In this document: positions 34,844 through 43,357 of the stretch, one piece after another
How positions within the stretch are numbered: position 1 is the stretch's first letter
How the letters are laid out: the number at the start of each line of letters is the position of its first letter
Assembly (NCBI GenBank): GCA_963846855.1
Contig: CAWJXK010000001.1
Coordinates: 10,138 to 74,137, forward strand
Origin: CAIWHR01 sp963846855
GTDB taxonomy: Bacteria > Pseudomonadota > Gammaproteobacteria > Burkholderiales > Casimicrobiaceae
DNA length: 64,000 nt
Reading direction: 5' to 3'
Notes under the pieces: model-generated
Databases searched by the model: none
The model's input: the letters and a program-made list of their open reading frames with translations, nothing else
Told to the model about the DNA's origin: nothing
Translations under genes and position numbers: made by a program

Positions 34844-36161
34844 ATGGACGCCGACGGCCTCGTGCTGCGCCGCCTCGATTCGACCGCGCCGGATTTCGAC
34901 GCCGCATTCGCGGCGCTGATCGCGTTCGAAGCGGCGCAGGACCCCGCGGTCGACACGACCGTCGCGGCGATCGTCGCCGACGTGCGCGCGCGCGGCGACG
35001 CGGCGCTGCTCGACTACACCGCGCGGTTCGACCGCGTGAAGGCGGATTCCGTCGCGGCCCTCGAGATCTCCGCCTCGGAAATGCGGCGCGCCTACGACGC
35101 GCTGCCTGCCGCGCAGCGCGACGCGCTCGTCGTTGCTGCAGGCGCGCGTGCGCGCCTATCACGAGCGGCAGAAGATGGAATCGTGGTCCTATCGCGAGCC
35201 CGACGGCAGCCGGCTCGGCCAGCAGGTCACGCCGCTCGACCGCGTCGGCGTCTACGTGCCCGGCGGCAAGGCGGCGTATCCGTCGACGGTGCTGATGAAC
35301 GTGATCCCGGCGCACGTCGCCGGCGTCGGCGAGATCGTGATGGTCGTGCCCACTCCGGAGGGCGTGCGCAATCCGCTCGTCCTCGCGGCCGCGCACTTGG
35401 CCGGCGTCTCGCGCGCGTTCGCGATCGGCGGCGCGCAGGCCGTCGCGGCGCTCGCCTACGGCACCGCGACGATCCCCGCGGTCGACAAGATCTGCGGCCC
35501 GGGCAACGCGTACGTCGCCGCGGCGAAGCGGCGCGTCTTCGGCACGGTCGGCATCGACATGGTCGCGGGCGTCTCCGAGATCCTGGTGATCGCCGACTCG
35601 ACCGCGAATCCGGACTGGGTCGCCATGGATCTCTTCTCGCAGGCCGAGCATGACGAGCTCGCGCAGGCGATCCTGGTCTCGCCCGATTCGGCCTTGATCG
35701 ATGCGGTCGCCGCGAGCGCGCGACGACAGCTGCCGCAGATGCCGCGCCGCGCCATCATCGCGGCCTCGTTCGCGCATCGCGGCGCGCTCGTCAAGGTGCG
35801 CGACCTGGCCGAGGCGGCCGCGATCTCCAATCGCGTCGCACCGGAGCACCTCGAGCTCGCGGTCGCCGATCCCGATGCGCTGCTGCCCGCGATCCGGCAC
35901 GCGGGCGCGATCTTCATGGGACACCACGCCTCCGAGGCCCTGGGCGACTACTGCGCCGGACCCAACCACGTGCTGCCGACCGGGCGCACCGCGCGCTTCT
36001 CGTCGCCGCTCGGCGTCTACGATTTCCAGAAGCGCTCGAGCCTCCTCGACCTGTCGCCGCAGGCGGCGCGCACGCTGGGGCCCGTCGCGGCGACGCTCGC
36101 CGACGGCGAAGGACTGTCGGCGCATGCCGCGAGCGCCCGCTACCGGCTGGAGCGCGAATGA
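34844..36161 (+). pseudogene. hisD: Histidinol dehydrogenase, frameshifted
   Basis: HisD oxidises histidinol to histidine in two NAD-dependent steps using zinc. The N-terminal part (to about residue 100, ending AQRDALVVAA) reads in one frame; from RVRAYHERQKMESW on, the rest reads in another, including GVYVPGGKAAYPSTV, KICGPGNAYVAAAK, SEILVIADSTANP and the zinc-binding EHLELAV. One extra G at about 35141-35142 accounts for the shift; removing it gives 438 residues, the usual length. Conservation after the break argues for a sequencing indel. Its stop is followed by the duplicated segment before hisC. Confidence 0.9.
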
Positions 36162-36283
36162 GCGCGGCGGGCGAAGCCAAGGCCCGAAGGGCGCGTCGCC
36201 GCGCGATTGAGCGGAGCCCGACAACGGACCCATGGAATATTCTTGCCCGTCTGGAGGGCGAATGAGCGCGGCGGGCGAAGCCA
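36154..36283 (+). repeat. 26-bp direct duplication and relay frame at the hisD-hisC junction
   Basis: A 26-bp sequence (beginning GCGAATGAGCGCGGCGGGCG) occurs at 36154-36179 and again at 36258-36283. The first copy overlaps the hisD stop, the second holds the real hisC start. Between them lies a 28-bp match to the mlaE-mlaD insertion (36170-36197 to 26993-27020). An open frame of 35 codons starts at 36158 over the hisD stop and ends at 36263-36265 over the hisC ATG, so ATGA coupling is kept at both ends. Confidence 0.75.
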
Positions 36284-37371
36284 CGGACGCCCGCGCGAGC
36301 GAAGCCGCGAAATTCGTCGCGGCGGTCGTGCGGCCCGAGATCCGTGCGCTGGCGGCGTACAAGGTCGCCGACGCGACCGGCATGATCAAGCTCGACGCGA
36401 TGGAGAATCCGTATACGCTACCGGACGCACTGCGCGACACGGTCGGCGTCGCGGCGGCCTCCGTGACCGTCAACCGCTATCCCGACGGCGACGCCGACGC
36501 CGTGAAGACGGCGCTGCGCGCGCATTTCGACATTCCCGCCGGACTCGGCATCGTCCTCGGGAACGGTTCCGACGAGCTCATCCACCTCGCGGCGCTGACG
36601 GTCGCGACCCCGGGCACGGCGATGCTCGCCCCCGATCCGTCGTTCGTGATGTATCGGCTGACGGCGCTGCTCTGCGGGATGCGCTTCGTCGGTGTGCCGC
36701 TCAAGCCCGATTTCGCGCTCGATGCGGACGCGATGGTCGACGCGATCGCGCGCGAGGAGCCGGCGCTCGTGTTCATCGCGTGGCCGAACAACCCGACCGG
36801 CAATCTCTTCGCGGAGCGCGACGTCGAGCGGATCGTGCGCGCGGCGCCCGGCCTCGTCGTCGTCGACGAGGCGTACCACGCCTTCGCGCAGGTGAGCTTC
36901 CTTCCGCGCATCGCGGAGTTCGCGAACCTCGTCGTGCTGCGGACGGTCTCCAAGATCGGGATGGCGGGGCTGCGGCTGGGCTATGCGGTCGGCGCCCCGG
37001 AGTGGATCGCCGAATTGAACAAGGTGCGCCCGCCGTATAATGTCAACGGGTTCACGCAGGCCGTGATGCCGGTCCTCCTCGCCGAGCGCGAGACGTTCGC
37101 CGCGCAGGCGCGGGCGATCGTCGCGGGACGCGCCGTGCTCGAGGCGGCGCTGGCGGCGCTGCCCGGTGTTACAGTGCATCCGACGCAGACGAATTTCGTG
37201 TTGGCGCGGGTCCCGGATGCGGGGGCCTGGTTCGACGCGCTGCGCGCCGACCGGATCCTGGTGAAAAATTTACACGGCGCGCATCCGCTGCTCGAGAATT
37301 GCCTTCGCATCACGGTCGGCACGCCGGCCGAGAACGACGCGCTGATGGCATCGCTCCGACGACTTCAATGA
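36262..37371 (+). CDS. hisC: Histidinol-phosphate aminotransferase
   Basis: A 369-residue fold-type I PLP enzyme. KLDAMENPYTLP near residue 42, NGSDELIHLAALT near 102, WPNNPTGNLF near 176 and the PLP-lysine region RTVSKIGMAGLRLGY near 232 are present. The ATG at 36262 is chosen over an upstream in-frame ATG at 36232 because the sequence from 36154 duplicates this start region. It overlaps hisB by 4 bases. Confidence 0.94.
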   Translation: MSAAGEATDARASEAAKFVAAVVRPEIRALAAYKVADATGMIKLDAMENPYTLPDALRDTVGVAAASVTVNRYPDGDADAVKTALRAHFDIPAGLGIVLGNGSDELIHLAALTVATPGTAMLAPDPSFVMYRLTALLCGMRFVGVPLKPDFALDADAMVDAIAREEPALVFIAWPNNPTGNLFAERDVERIVRAAPGLVVVDEAYHAFAQVSFLPRIAEFANLVVLRTVSKIGMAGLRLGYAVGAPEWIAELNKVRPPYNVNGFTQAVMPVLLAERETFAAQARAIVAGRAVLEAALAALPGVTVHPTQTNFVLARVPDAGAWFDALRADRILVKNLHGAHPLLENCLRITVGTPAENDALMASLRRLQ

Positions 37372-37973
37372 CCGACATGTCCAAGCCGCGCACCGCCCGG
37401 GTCGAGCGCAAGACTGCCGAAACCGCGATCACGGTCGAAGTGAACCTCGACGGCGCGGGCCGAGCCGTCCTCGCGACCGGCGTTCCGTTCCTCGACCACA
37501 TGCTGGACCAGCTCGCGCGCCACGCGCAGGTCGATCTCGACGTCGCGGCGAAGGGCGATCTCCATATCGACGCCCATCACACGGTCGAGGACATCGGCAT
37601 CACGCTGGGGCAGGCAGTCCGGCAGGCGCTGGGCGACAAGGCCGGAATCGCCCGCTACGGGCACGCCTACGTTCCGCTCGACGAGGCGCTTTCGCGCGTC
37701 GTCATCGACCTCTCGGGCCGGCCGGGCCTCGAATTCCACGTGCCCTTCACCCGCGCGATGATCGGCAGCTTCGACGTCGACCTCGCGCACGAATTCTTCC
37801 AGGGATTCGTCAATCACGCGCAAGTCACGCTGCATGTGGACAATCTTCGCGGCGCCAACGCGCATCATCAGGCCGAGACGGTGTTCAAGGCCTTCGCCCG
37901 CGCGCTGCGGATGGCCGTGGCGCACGATCCGCGCGCCGCAGGCGCCATTCCATCGACCAAAGGGGCGCTCTAG
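37368..37973 (+). CDS. hisB: Imidazoleglycerol-phosphate dehydratase
   Basis: A 201-residue monofunctional HisB. The metal-binding DAHHTVEDIGITLGQA near residue 68 and NAHHQAETVFKAFARAL near 168 give the two His-rich motifs, with FLDHMLDQLARH near 43. The N-terminal phosphatase domain of enteric HisB is absent, as usual outside enterics. It overlaps hisC (ATGA). Confidence 0.96.
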   Translation: MTDMSKPRTARVERKTAETAITVEVNLDGAGRAVLATGVPFLDHMLDQLARHAQVDLDVAAKGDLHIDAHHTVEDIGITLGQAVRQALGDKAGIARYGHAYVPLDEALSRVVIDLSGRPGLEFHVPFTRAMIGSFDVDLAHEFFQGFVNHAQVTLHVDNLRGANAHHQAETVFKAFARALRMAVAHDPRAAGAIPSTKGAL

Positions 37974-37978
37974 CTTTT

Positions 37979-38091
37979 CAGCTATCAGCTAGCAGCTGTC
38001 AGCTATCAGCTATCAGCAACGGCGCGCTGGACCGTCGATCTTGCACAACATGATTTTGCTGAAAGCCGATCGCTGACAGCTGATCGCTGAT
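37979..38091. repeat. Imperfect AGCTATC-type simple repeats in inverted arrangement
   Basis: Between hisB and hisH, 37979-38017 is built from AGCTATC/AGCTGTC heptamers. A partly complementary array at 38058-38091 (ending GCTGATCGCTGA) runs into the hisH start codon. The two arms could pair in RNA over about 30 bases with mismatches. No gene fits here. Confidence 0.6.
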
Positions 38092-38734
38092 GACCGACAT
38101 CGCCGTCGTCGACTACGGAATGGGCAACCTGCGCTCGGTGGCCAAGGCACTCGTGCACGTCGCGCCCGACCGCAGCGTGATAGTAAGCGCCGACCCGAGG
38201 ACGATCGGGGAGGCGGACCGCGTCGTGCTGCCCGGCCAGAGCGCGATGCCGGACTGCATGCGCAGCCTCGACGCCGCCGGACTGCGCGACGCCGTGATGG
38301 ACGCCGCGGCCAGCCGTCCCTTCCTCGGCATCTGCCTTGGATTGCAGATGCTGTTCGATGCGAGCGAAGAAGGGCCTACCGCCGGGCTCGGCATCCTGCG
38401 CGGAGAGGTCGTGCGGTTCCGTGACGCGGCGATGACGGCGCCGGATGGCGCGCGGCTCAAGGTTCCGCATATGGGATGGAGCCCCGTCGACCAGGCGCGT
38501 GGCCATCCGCTCTGGCGCGGCATTCCCGACGCGAGCCGGTTCTACTTCGCGCACAGTTTCCATCCGGACCCGGCCGACCCGGACGTCATCGCGGGCACGG
38601 CCGACTATCCGGCGCCGTTTACTTGCGCCATCGCCCGGGCTAATATCTTCGCGACGCAATTCCATCCGGAAAAAAGCGACCGCGTCGGACTCCAGCTGCT
38701 CGCCAATTTCGTCGCCTGGGACGGACGCAGCTGA
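38090..38734 (+). CDS. hisH: Imidazole glycerol phosphate synthase, glutaminase subunit
   Basis: A 214-residue class I glutamine amidotransferase that feeds ammonia to HisF. The nucleophile Cys is in FLGICLGLQMLF near residue 83, and the His-Glu pair in ATQFHPEKSDRVG near 197. VVDYGMGNLRSV at the N-terminus is typical. Its first codon overlaps the end of the simple repeat array. Confidence 0.95.
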   Translation: MTDIAVVDYGMGNLRSVAKALVHVAPDRSVIVSADPRTIGEADRVVLPGQSAMPDCMRSLDAAGLRDAVMDAAASRPFLGICLGLQMLFDASEEGPTAGLGILRGEVVRFRDAAMTAPDGARLKVPHMGWSPVDQARGHPLWRGIPDASRFYFAHSFHPDPADPDVIAGTADYPAPFTCAIARANIFATQFHPEKSDRVGLQLLANFVAWDGRS

Positions 38735-38826
38735 TCGCTCGTCCCGCGCGCATCCTTCCCCCCGCAGACCCCCGCGCCGATCACGCGCTAAGCCCATCCA
38801 CTTCGCCGGATTCCTCCGAGCTTCCC

Positions 38827-39567
38827 ATGCAAATCATTCCCGCGATCGACATCAAGGACGGACACTGCGTTCGCCTGAGGCAGGGGGAGATGCATTCGGC
38901 GACCGTGTTCTCCGAGGACCCCGCCGCGATGGCGCAGCACTGGCTGGAGCAGGGCGCGCAGCGGCTGCACCTCGTGGACCTCAACGGCGCGGTGGCAGGC
39001 GTGCCGAAGAACGAGCTCGCGATCCGCGAGATCACGAGCGTGATCGGCGAGGAGATCCCGGTGCAGCTGGGCGGTGGCATCCGCGATCTCGACACGATCG
39101 AGCGTTACCTCGACGACGGCATCACCTACGTGATCATCGGTACCGCCGCGGTGAAGAACCCGGGTTTCCTGCACGACGCCTGCTATGCGTTCCCCGGCCA
39201 TATCATCGTCGGACTCGACGCGCGCGACGGCAAGGTCGCGACCGACGGCTGGTCGAAGATGACCGGGCATGACGTCGTCGATCTCGCCAAGAAATTCCAG
39301 GACTACGGCGTCGAGGCGATCATCTACACCGACATCGGGCGCGACGGCATGCTTACGGGGATCAACGTCGAGGCGACGGTGCGGCTCGCGCGCGAGCTCA
39401 AGATTCCCGTGATCGCGTCGGGCGGCATCGCCTCCATCGCCGACATCGAGGCGCTGCTGCCTTTCGAAAAGGAAGGCATCGTCGGCGCGATCGCCGGCCG
39501 CGCGCTCTACGAAGGCAGGCTGGTGTTCAAGGATGCGCTCAAGGCGGCGAAAGGCGGCGCCGGTTGA
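38827..39567 (+). CDS. hisA: ProFAR isomerase
   Basis: A 246-residue TIM barrel that isomerises the aminocarboxamide ribotide intermediate. The catalytic Asp is in IIPAIDIKDGHCVRL near residue 8 and the second in YTDIGRDGMLTG near 170; phosphate loops QLGGGIRD and ASGGIASIAD are intact. It stands 92 bases after hisH and 19 bases before hisF. Confidence 0.95.
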   Translation: MQIIPAIDIKDGHCVRLRQGEMHSATVFSEDPAAMAQHWLEQGAQRLHLVDLNGAVAGVPKNELAIREITSVIGEEIPVQLGGGIRDLDTIERYLDDGITYVIIGTAAVKNPGFLHDACYAFPGHIIVGLDARDGKVATDGWSKMTGHDVVDLAKKFQDYGVEAIIYTDIGRDGMLTGINVEATVRLARELKIPVIASGGIASIADIEALLPFEKEGIVGAIAGRALYEGRLVFKDALKAAKGGAG

Positions 39568-39586
39568 GCTTCAGCTGAGAGCCGAA

Positions 39587-40348
39587 ATGGGCCTCGCCAA
39601 GCGCATCATTCCCTGCCTCGACATCGCCGAAGGGCGCGTCGTGAAGGGTGTGAACTTCGTCAACCTGCGCGACGCCGGGGATCCGGTCGAGGTCGCGCGC
39701 CGCTACGACGACGAGGGCGCCGACGAGCTCGCGTTCCTCGACATCCGGGCGAGCATCGAGACGCGCGGGCTGCTCTACGAGATGATCGAGGCGGTCGCCG
39801 ATCAGGTGTTCATTCCGCTGACCGTCGGCGGCGGCGTCAATTCGGTCGACGACATCCGCGCGCTGCTCAATGCGGGCGCCGACAAGGTCAGCATCAACAC
39901 GGCCGGCGTCCGCAATCCGGCACTGTTCGAGGCGGCATCGGCGCGCTACGGCGCGCAGTGCATCGTCGCCGCGATCGACGCCAAGCAGTCGGGGCCGGAA
40001 GCCTGGGAGGTCTTCACGCACGGCGGCCGCACGCCGACCGGCCTCAACGCGGTCGAATGGGCGCGCGAAGCGGTCGCCCGCGGCGCTGGCGAGATCCTCC
40101 TCACCAGCATGGATCGCGACGGCGCGCGCACGGGATTCGACCTCGCGCTCACGCGCGCGATCGTCGACGCGGTCGAGGTCCCGGTGATCGCGTCCGGCGG
40201 CGTCGGGTCGCTGCAGGACCTGGTCGACGGCGTCACCGTCGGCGGCGCGGATGCCGTGCTCGCCGCCTCGATCTTTCATTACGGTGAGTTCACCATACAG
40301 CAGGCCAAGGCGGCGATGGCCGCCGCGGGCATCGAGATGCGGACGTAG
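39587..40348 (+). CDS. hisF: Imidazole glycerol phosphate synthase, cyclase subunit
   Basis: A 253-residue TIM barrel that closes the imidazole ring with ammonia from HisH. CLDIAEGRVVKGVNF near residue 9 holds the catalytic Asp11 and Lys; TVGGGVNSVDDIRALL, LLTSMDRDGARTGFD (second catalytic Asp) and ASGGVGSLQDL follow in order. Start at the ATG of MGLAKRIIPCLD. Confidence 0.96.
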   Translation: MGLAKRIIPCLDIAEGRVVKGVNFVNLRDAGDPVEVARRYDDEGADELAFLDIRASIETRGLLYEMIEAVADQVFIPLTVGGGVNSVDDIRALLNAGADKVSINTAGVRNPALFEAASARYGAQCIVAAIDAKQSGPEAWEVFTHGGRTPTGLNAVEWAREAVARGAGEILLTSMDRDGARTGFDLALTRAIVDAVEVPVIASGGVGSLQDLVDGVTVGGADAVLAASIFHYGEFTIQQAKAAMAAAGIEMRT

Positions 40349-40383
40349 CGGCGGCGCCGCGAGCGATCGGGAGGATTCCGGAC

Positions 40384-40773
40384 ATGAGCGCATGGATCGA
40401 AGAGGTGAAGTGGCAGGATGACGGCTTCGTTCCCGCGATCGCGCAGGAAGTCGGAACGGCGAAGGTGCTGACACTCGCCTGGATGAACCGCGAAGCGCTG
40501 GAAGCGACAGCGCGCACCGGCGAAGTGCATTACTGGTCGCGCACGAGGAACAAGCTCTGGCGCAAGGGCGAGCAATCGGGCCATGTCCAGCTCGTGCAGG
40601 AGATCCGTCTCGATTGCGATAACGACGTGATCCTCGTCATCGTCGAGCAGGTGGGCGGCATCGCGTGCCATACGGGACGCGAGCACTGCTTCTTCCAGCG
40701 CCTGGAAGACGACCACTGGGAGCCGGTCGAGCCGGTGCTGAAGGATCCGCAGGTCATCTATGGCCCCGGCTGA
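40384..40773 (+). CDS. hisI: Phosphoribosyl-AMP cyclohydrolase
   Basis: A 129-residue zinc enzyme of the third step of histidine synthesis. AWMNREALEATARTGEVHYW near residue 36, and the metal-binding DCDNDVILVIVEQ and CHTGREHCFF motifs are present. It is separate from hisE, with a 14-base overlap, unlike the fused enteric HisIE. Confidence 0.95.
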   Translation: MSAWIEEVKWQDDGFVPAIAQEVGTAKVLTLAWMNREALEATARTGEVHYWSRTRNKLWRKGEQSGHVQLVQEIRLDCDNDVILVIVEQVGGIACHTGREHCFFQRLEDDHWEPVEPVLKDPQVIYGPG

Positions 40774-41110
40774 AAAGGTCGAGCCCGCCGGCACCGGGGA
40801 CGTGCTCGACCGGCTCGCGGCCACCATCGCGGCGCGCCGGGGAGCCGATCCCGCGAGCTCGTATGTCGCGGCGCTCCTCGCGAAAGGCGACGATGCGATC
40901 CTGAAGAAGATCGGCGAGGAGGCGACCGAGACGGTCATGGCCGCGAAGGACGGTGATAAACTTCGCATCACCGCCGAGGTGGCGGACCTCTGGTTCCACT
41001 GCCTCGTGCTGCTCGCGCAGCATGGTCTTTCCCCCGCCGATGTCCGCGCCGAGCTCGCGCGGCGTGAAGGCACATCGGGAATCGCCGAAAAAGCGGCGCG
41101 CAAGGTCTGA
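40760..41110 (+). CDS. hisE: Phosphoribosyl-ATP pyrophosphatase
   Basis: A 116-residue MazG-like pyrophosphatase, second step of the pathway. SYVAALLAKGDDAILKKIGE followed by EATETVMAAKDGD and a VADLWFHCLVLL helix are the HisE core with its acidic metal ligands. It completes the run hisGDCBHAFIE. Confidence 0.94.
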   Translation: MAPAEKVEPAGTGDVLDRLAATIAARRGADPASSYVAALLAKGDDAILKKIGEEATETVMAAKDGDKLRITAEVADLWFHCLVLLAQHGLSPADVRAELARREGTSGIAEKAARKV

Positions 41111-41216
41111 CGTCGGCGCGGCCGACGACGGCACGCAAAGGCAGGCAGGGCGAAGGCAGCGGGCGGCGGCGCGGCGCTCCGTCGGCGTGCCGCAGCGCCA
41201 CATGTGGAGAGCGAAC

Positions 41217-41567
41217 GTGCAGGACTGCATCTTCTGCAAGATCGTGCGGGGCGAAATTCCGGCCCGGAAGGTCTACGAGGACGACGACGTGCTGGCGTTC
41301 CACGACATCCATCCGCAGGCGCCCGTGCACTTCATGGTCATTCCCAAACGGCACATCGGCTCGCTTTCCGACGTGACGCAGGACGATGCGGGCGTGCTGG
41401 GCAAGATCATGACGCTCGCCGGCCGCCTCGCCAGCGAGCAGGGATCGCCCGACGGCTTCCGGACCATCATCAACACCGGCAGGATCGGGCGCCAGGACGT
41501 GATGCACGTCCACCTGCACATTCTTGGCGGCACGGTGCCGCTGGGCCGCATGCTGCCGAGCAGCTGA
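41217..41567 (+). CDS. HIT-family nucleotide hydrolase
   Basis: A 116-residue HIT protein of the HinT type. CIFCKIVRGEIPARKVYED is at the N-terminus and the catalytic histidine triad DVMHVHLHILGG near residue 98. The GTG start at 41217 is preceded by GGAGAGCG at a suitable distance; an in-frame ATG at 41202 would add five residues. Members hydrolyse AMP-lysine or phosphoramidates. Its place between hisE and tatA is common in this class. Confidence 0.9.
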   Translation: MQDCIFCKIVRGEIPARKVYEDDDVLAFHDIHPQAPVHFMVIPKRHIGSLSDVTQDDAGVLGKIMTLAGRLASEQGSPDGFRTIINTGRIGRQDVMHVHLHILGGTVPLGRMLPSS

Positions 41568-41586
41568 ACGACATCAGGAGAGCGAC

Positions 41587-41823
41587 ATGGGTGGACTTAG
41601 CATCTGGCACTGGCTGATCGTACTGCTCGTCGTCGTGCTCATCTTCGGCACCAAGAAGCTGCGCAACATCGGGCAGGACCTGGGCGGCGCCGTGAAGGGC
41701 TTCAAGGAAGGCATGAAGGGCGCCGAGACCGAAGCCGATGCCGCAAAGACGGCGGAGGCGCCTCCCGGCCAGATCGGCGGGACGACGATCGAAGGCGAGG
41801 TCAAGAAGGAAAAGACGTCGTAG
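41587..41823 (+). CDS. tatA: Sec-independent protein translocase TatA
   Basis: A 78-residue protein with one membrane helix (WHWLIVLLVVVLIFG, about residues 7-21), the FGTKKLRNIGQDLGGAVKGF amphipathic helix and an acidic tail. It polymerises to form the Tat export path for folded proteins such as the Rieske protein encoded downstream. Start ATG at 41587 gives the family N-terminus MGGLSIWHW. Confidence 0.95.
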   Translation: MGGLSIWHWLIVLLVVVLIFGTKKLRNIGQDLGGAVKGFKEGMKGAETEADAAKTAEAPPGQIGGTTIEGEVKKEKTS

Positions 41824-41910
41824 GGCGATGCGTCCGGCGTCGGGCGCGGCGGCGCGGCATGCCTCCCGCCGATTGCTACTCGCCCCACGCTCGCCGGGAC
41901 AGGCCCTTGC

Positions 41911-42363
41911 ATGTTCGACATCGGCTTCTCTGAAATCGTCGTCATCGCGGTCGTCGCGCTGATCGTCATCGGCCCCGAGCGGCTGCCCAAGACCGCCAAG
42001 ACGCTCGGCCTCCTGTTCGGCCGCCTCCAGCGTTACGTCTCGGACGTCAAGGCCGACATCAACCGCGAGCTCGAGCTCGAGGAGCTTCGCAATCTGAAAC
42101 AAGACGTGCAATCCGCCGCGAGGGACATCGAGACCACGATGAGCAATGCGGCGCGCGATGTCGAGTCCGGCACGCGCAAGCTCGAGTCGGAGCTCAACGC
42201 CGTGCCCGAGACGGCGGCGGCCACGCCGGGCGGCGAGGTGGCCGCACCGGCGCCCGCCGCCACGCCCTCCGCTGCCGCACCCCCCGACACCGCGACGCCA
42301 AGCGCGCCCGACGCCGCTGCGGCGACGCGCCAGGCGTCGCTTCCGGGATTCGAGCGTGGCTGA
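41911..42363 (+). CDS. tatB: Sec-independent protein translocase TatB
   Basis: A 150-residue protein beginning MFDIGFSEIVVIAVVALIVI, with the GPERLPKTAKTLGLLFGRLQ amphipathic helix, a charged coiled coil and an Ala/Pro-rich tail. It forms the twin-arginine signal receptor with TatC. It lies between tatA and tatC. Confidence 0.95.
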   Translation: MFDIGFSEIVVIAVVALIVIGPERLPKTAKTLGLLFGRLQRYVSDVKADINRELELEELRNLKQDVQSAARDIETTMSNAARDVESGTRKLESELNAVPETAAATPGGEVAAPAPAATPSAAAPPDTATPSAPDAAAATRQASLPGFERG

Positions 42364-42390
42364 TCCGCGCGGCGCTGCGGGCCCTCGCCG

Positions 42391-43170
42391 ATGAAGAGCG
42401 ATCCGGCACCGGAGGGCGTGCAGGAAACGTTCATCTCGCATCTCATCGAGCTGCGCTCGCGGCTGATGCGCTCGATCATCGCCGTCATCGTGGTGCTGCT
42501 GGCGCTCGTCCCGTTCGCCAAGAACATCTACGCCGTGCTTGCCGCGCCGCTCATACGGGTGCTGCCGGCGGGCGCGACGATGATCGCGACCGACGTCACC
42601 GGCACGTTCCTCGTCCCGCTCAAGGTGACTCTGATGACGGCGTTCGTCGTCGCGCTGCCCTATGTGCTCTGGCAGATGTGGGCGTTCATCGCCCCCGGGC
42701 TCTACCAGCACGAGCGCAAGCTGGCGCTGCCCGTGCTGGTGTCGAGCTTCATCTTCTTCCTGGTCGGAATGGCGTTCGCCTATTTCGTGGTGTTCCCGGT
42801 GGCCTTCGGATTCTTCGCCGGCTACGCGCCGGCCGGCGTGACGATGATGACCGACATCGATAAATATCTGTCGTTCGTGCTGACGATGTTCATCGCCTTC
42901 GGCATCACGTTCGAGACGCCGGTGATCGTGATCGTGCTGGTGCGCTTCGGCGTCGTCAGCCTGGAGAAGCTCCGGAGCATCCGGCCCTACATGATCGTCG
43001 GCGCGTTCATCGTCGGCGCGATCTTCACGCCACCCGACATCGTGTCGCAGCTCCTGCTCGCCGTGCCGCTGTGGCTGCTCTTCGAGCTGGGGCTCTTTGT
43101 CGCGCGGTTCGTCAAGCGCCCGGCGTCACGGGAAGAGGAGGCCGCGCGCGACGCGGCGGCGGCCAAGTAG
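42391..43170 (+). CDS. tatC: Sec-independent protein translocase TatC
   Basis: A 259-residue membrane protein with six hydrophobic segments. FISHLIELRSRLMRS near residue 12, the LYQHERKLALPVL loop near 106 and FGITFETPVIVIVLVRFG near 170 are the TatC signatures. The C-terminal tail is rich in Ala, Arg and Glu. It is the last gene of the HIT-tatABC run; the accessory block begins after it. Confidence 0.96.
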   Translation: MKSDPAPEGVQETFISHLIELRSRLMRSIIAVIVVLLALVPFAKNIYAVLAAPLIRVLPAGATMIATDVTGTFLVPLKVTLMTAFVVALPYVLWQMWAFIAPGLYQHERKLALPVLVSSFIFFLVGMAFAYFVVFPVAFGFFAGYAPAGVTMMTDIDKYLSFVLTMFIAFGITFETPVIVIVLVRFGVVSLEKLRSIRPYMIVGAFIVGAIFTPPDIVSQLLLAVPLWLLFELGLFVARFVKRPASREEEAARDAAAAK

Positions 43171-43357
43171 CGTACCCCTGGCTTATCGCCATCCCTTGAA
43201 ACAGGTGCAGATGGCACCTGATCGGTGTGGCAATGATGACCGCCTTCGGTCCAAAAGCAGCCGTCGGCAACCTGCTGCTCTCGGTCAGAAGTAGAGATCC
43301 GCGAGCCCCGATAATTCGCGGTTGAGGGTGTGCGCAGCAATTTCGCAGAGACAGCCT

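Noticed and set aside
40384..41110. Fused HisIE
   Set aside because: hisI and hisE are in different frames with separate starts and a 14-base overlap, so they are two proteins.
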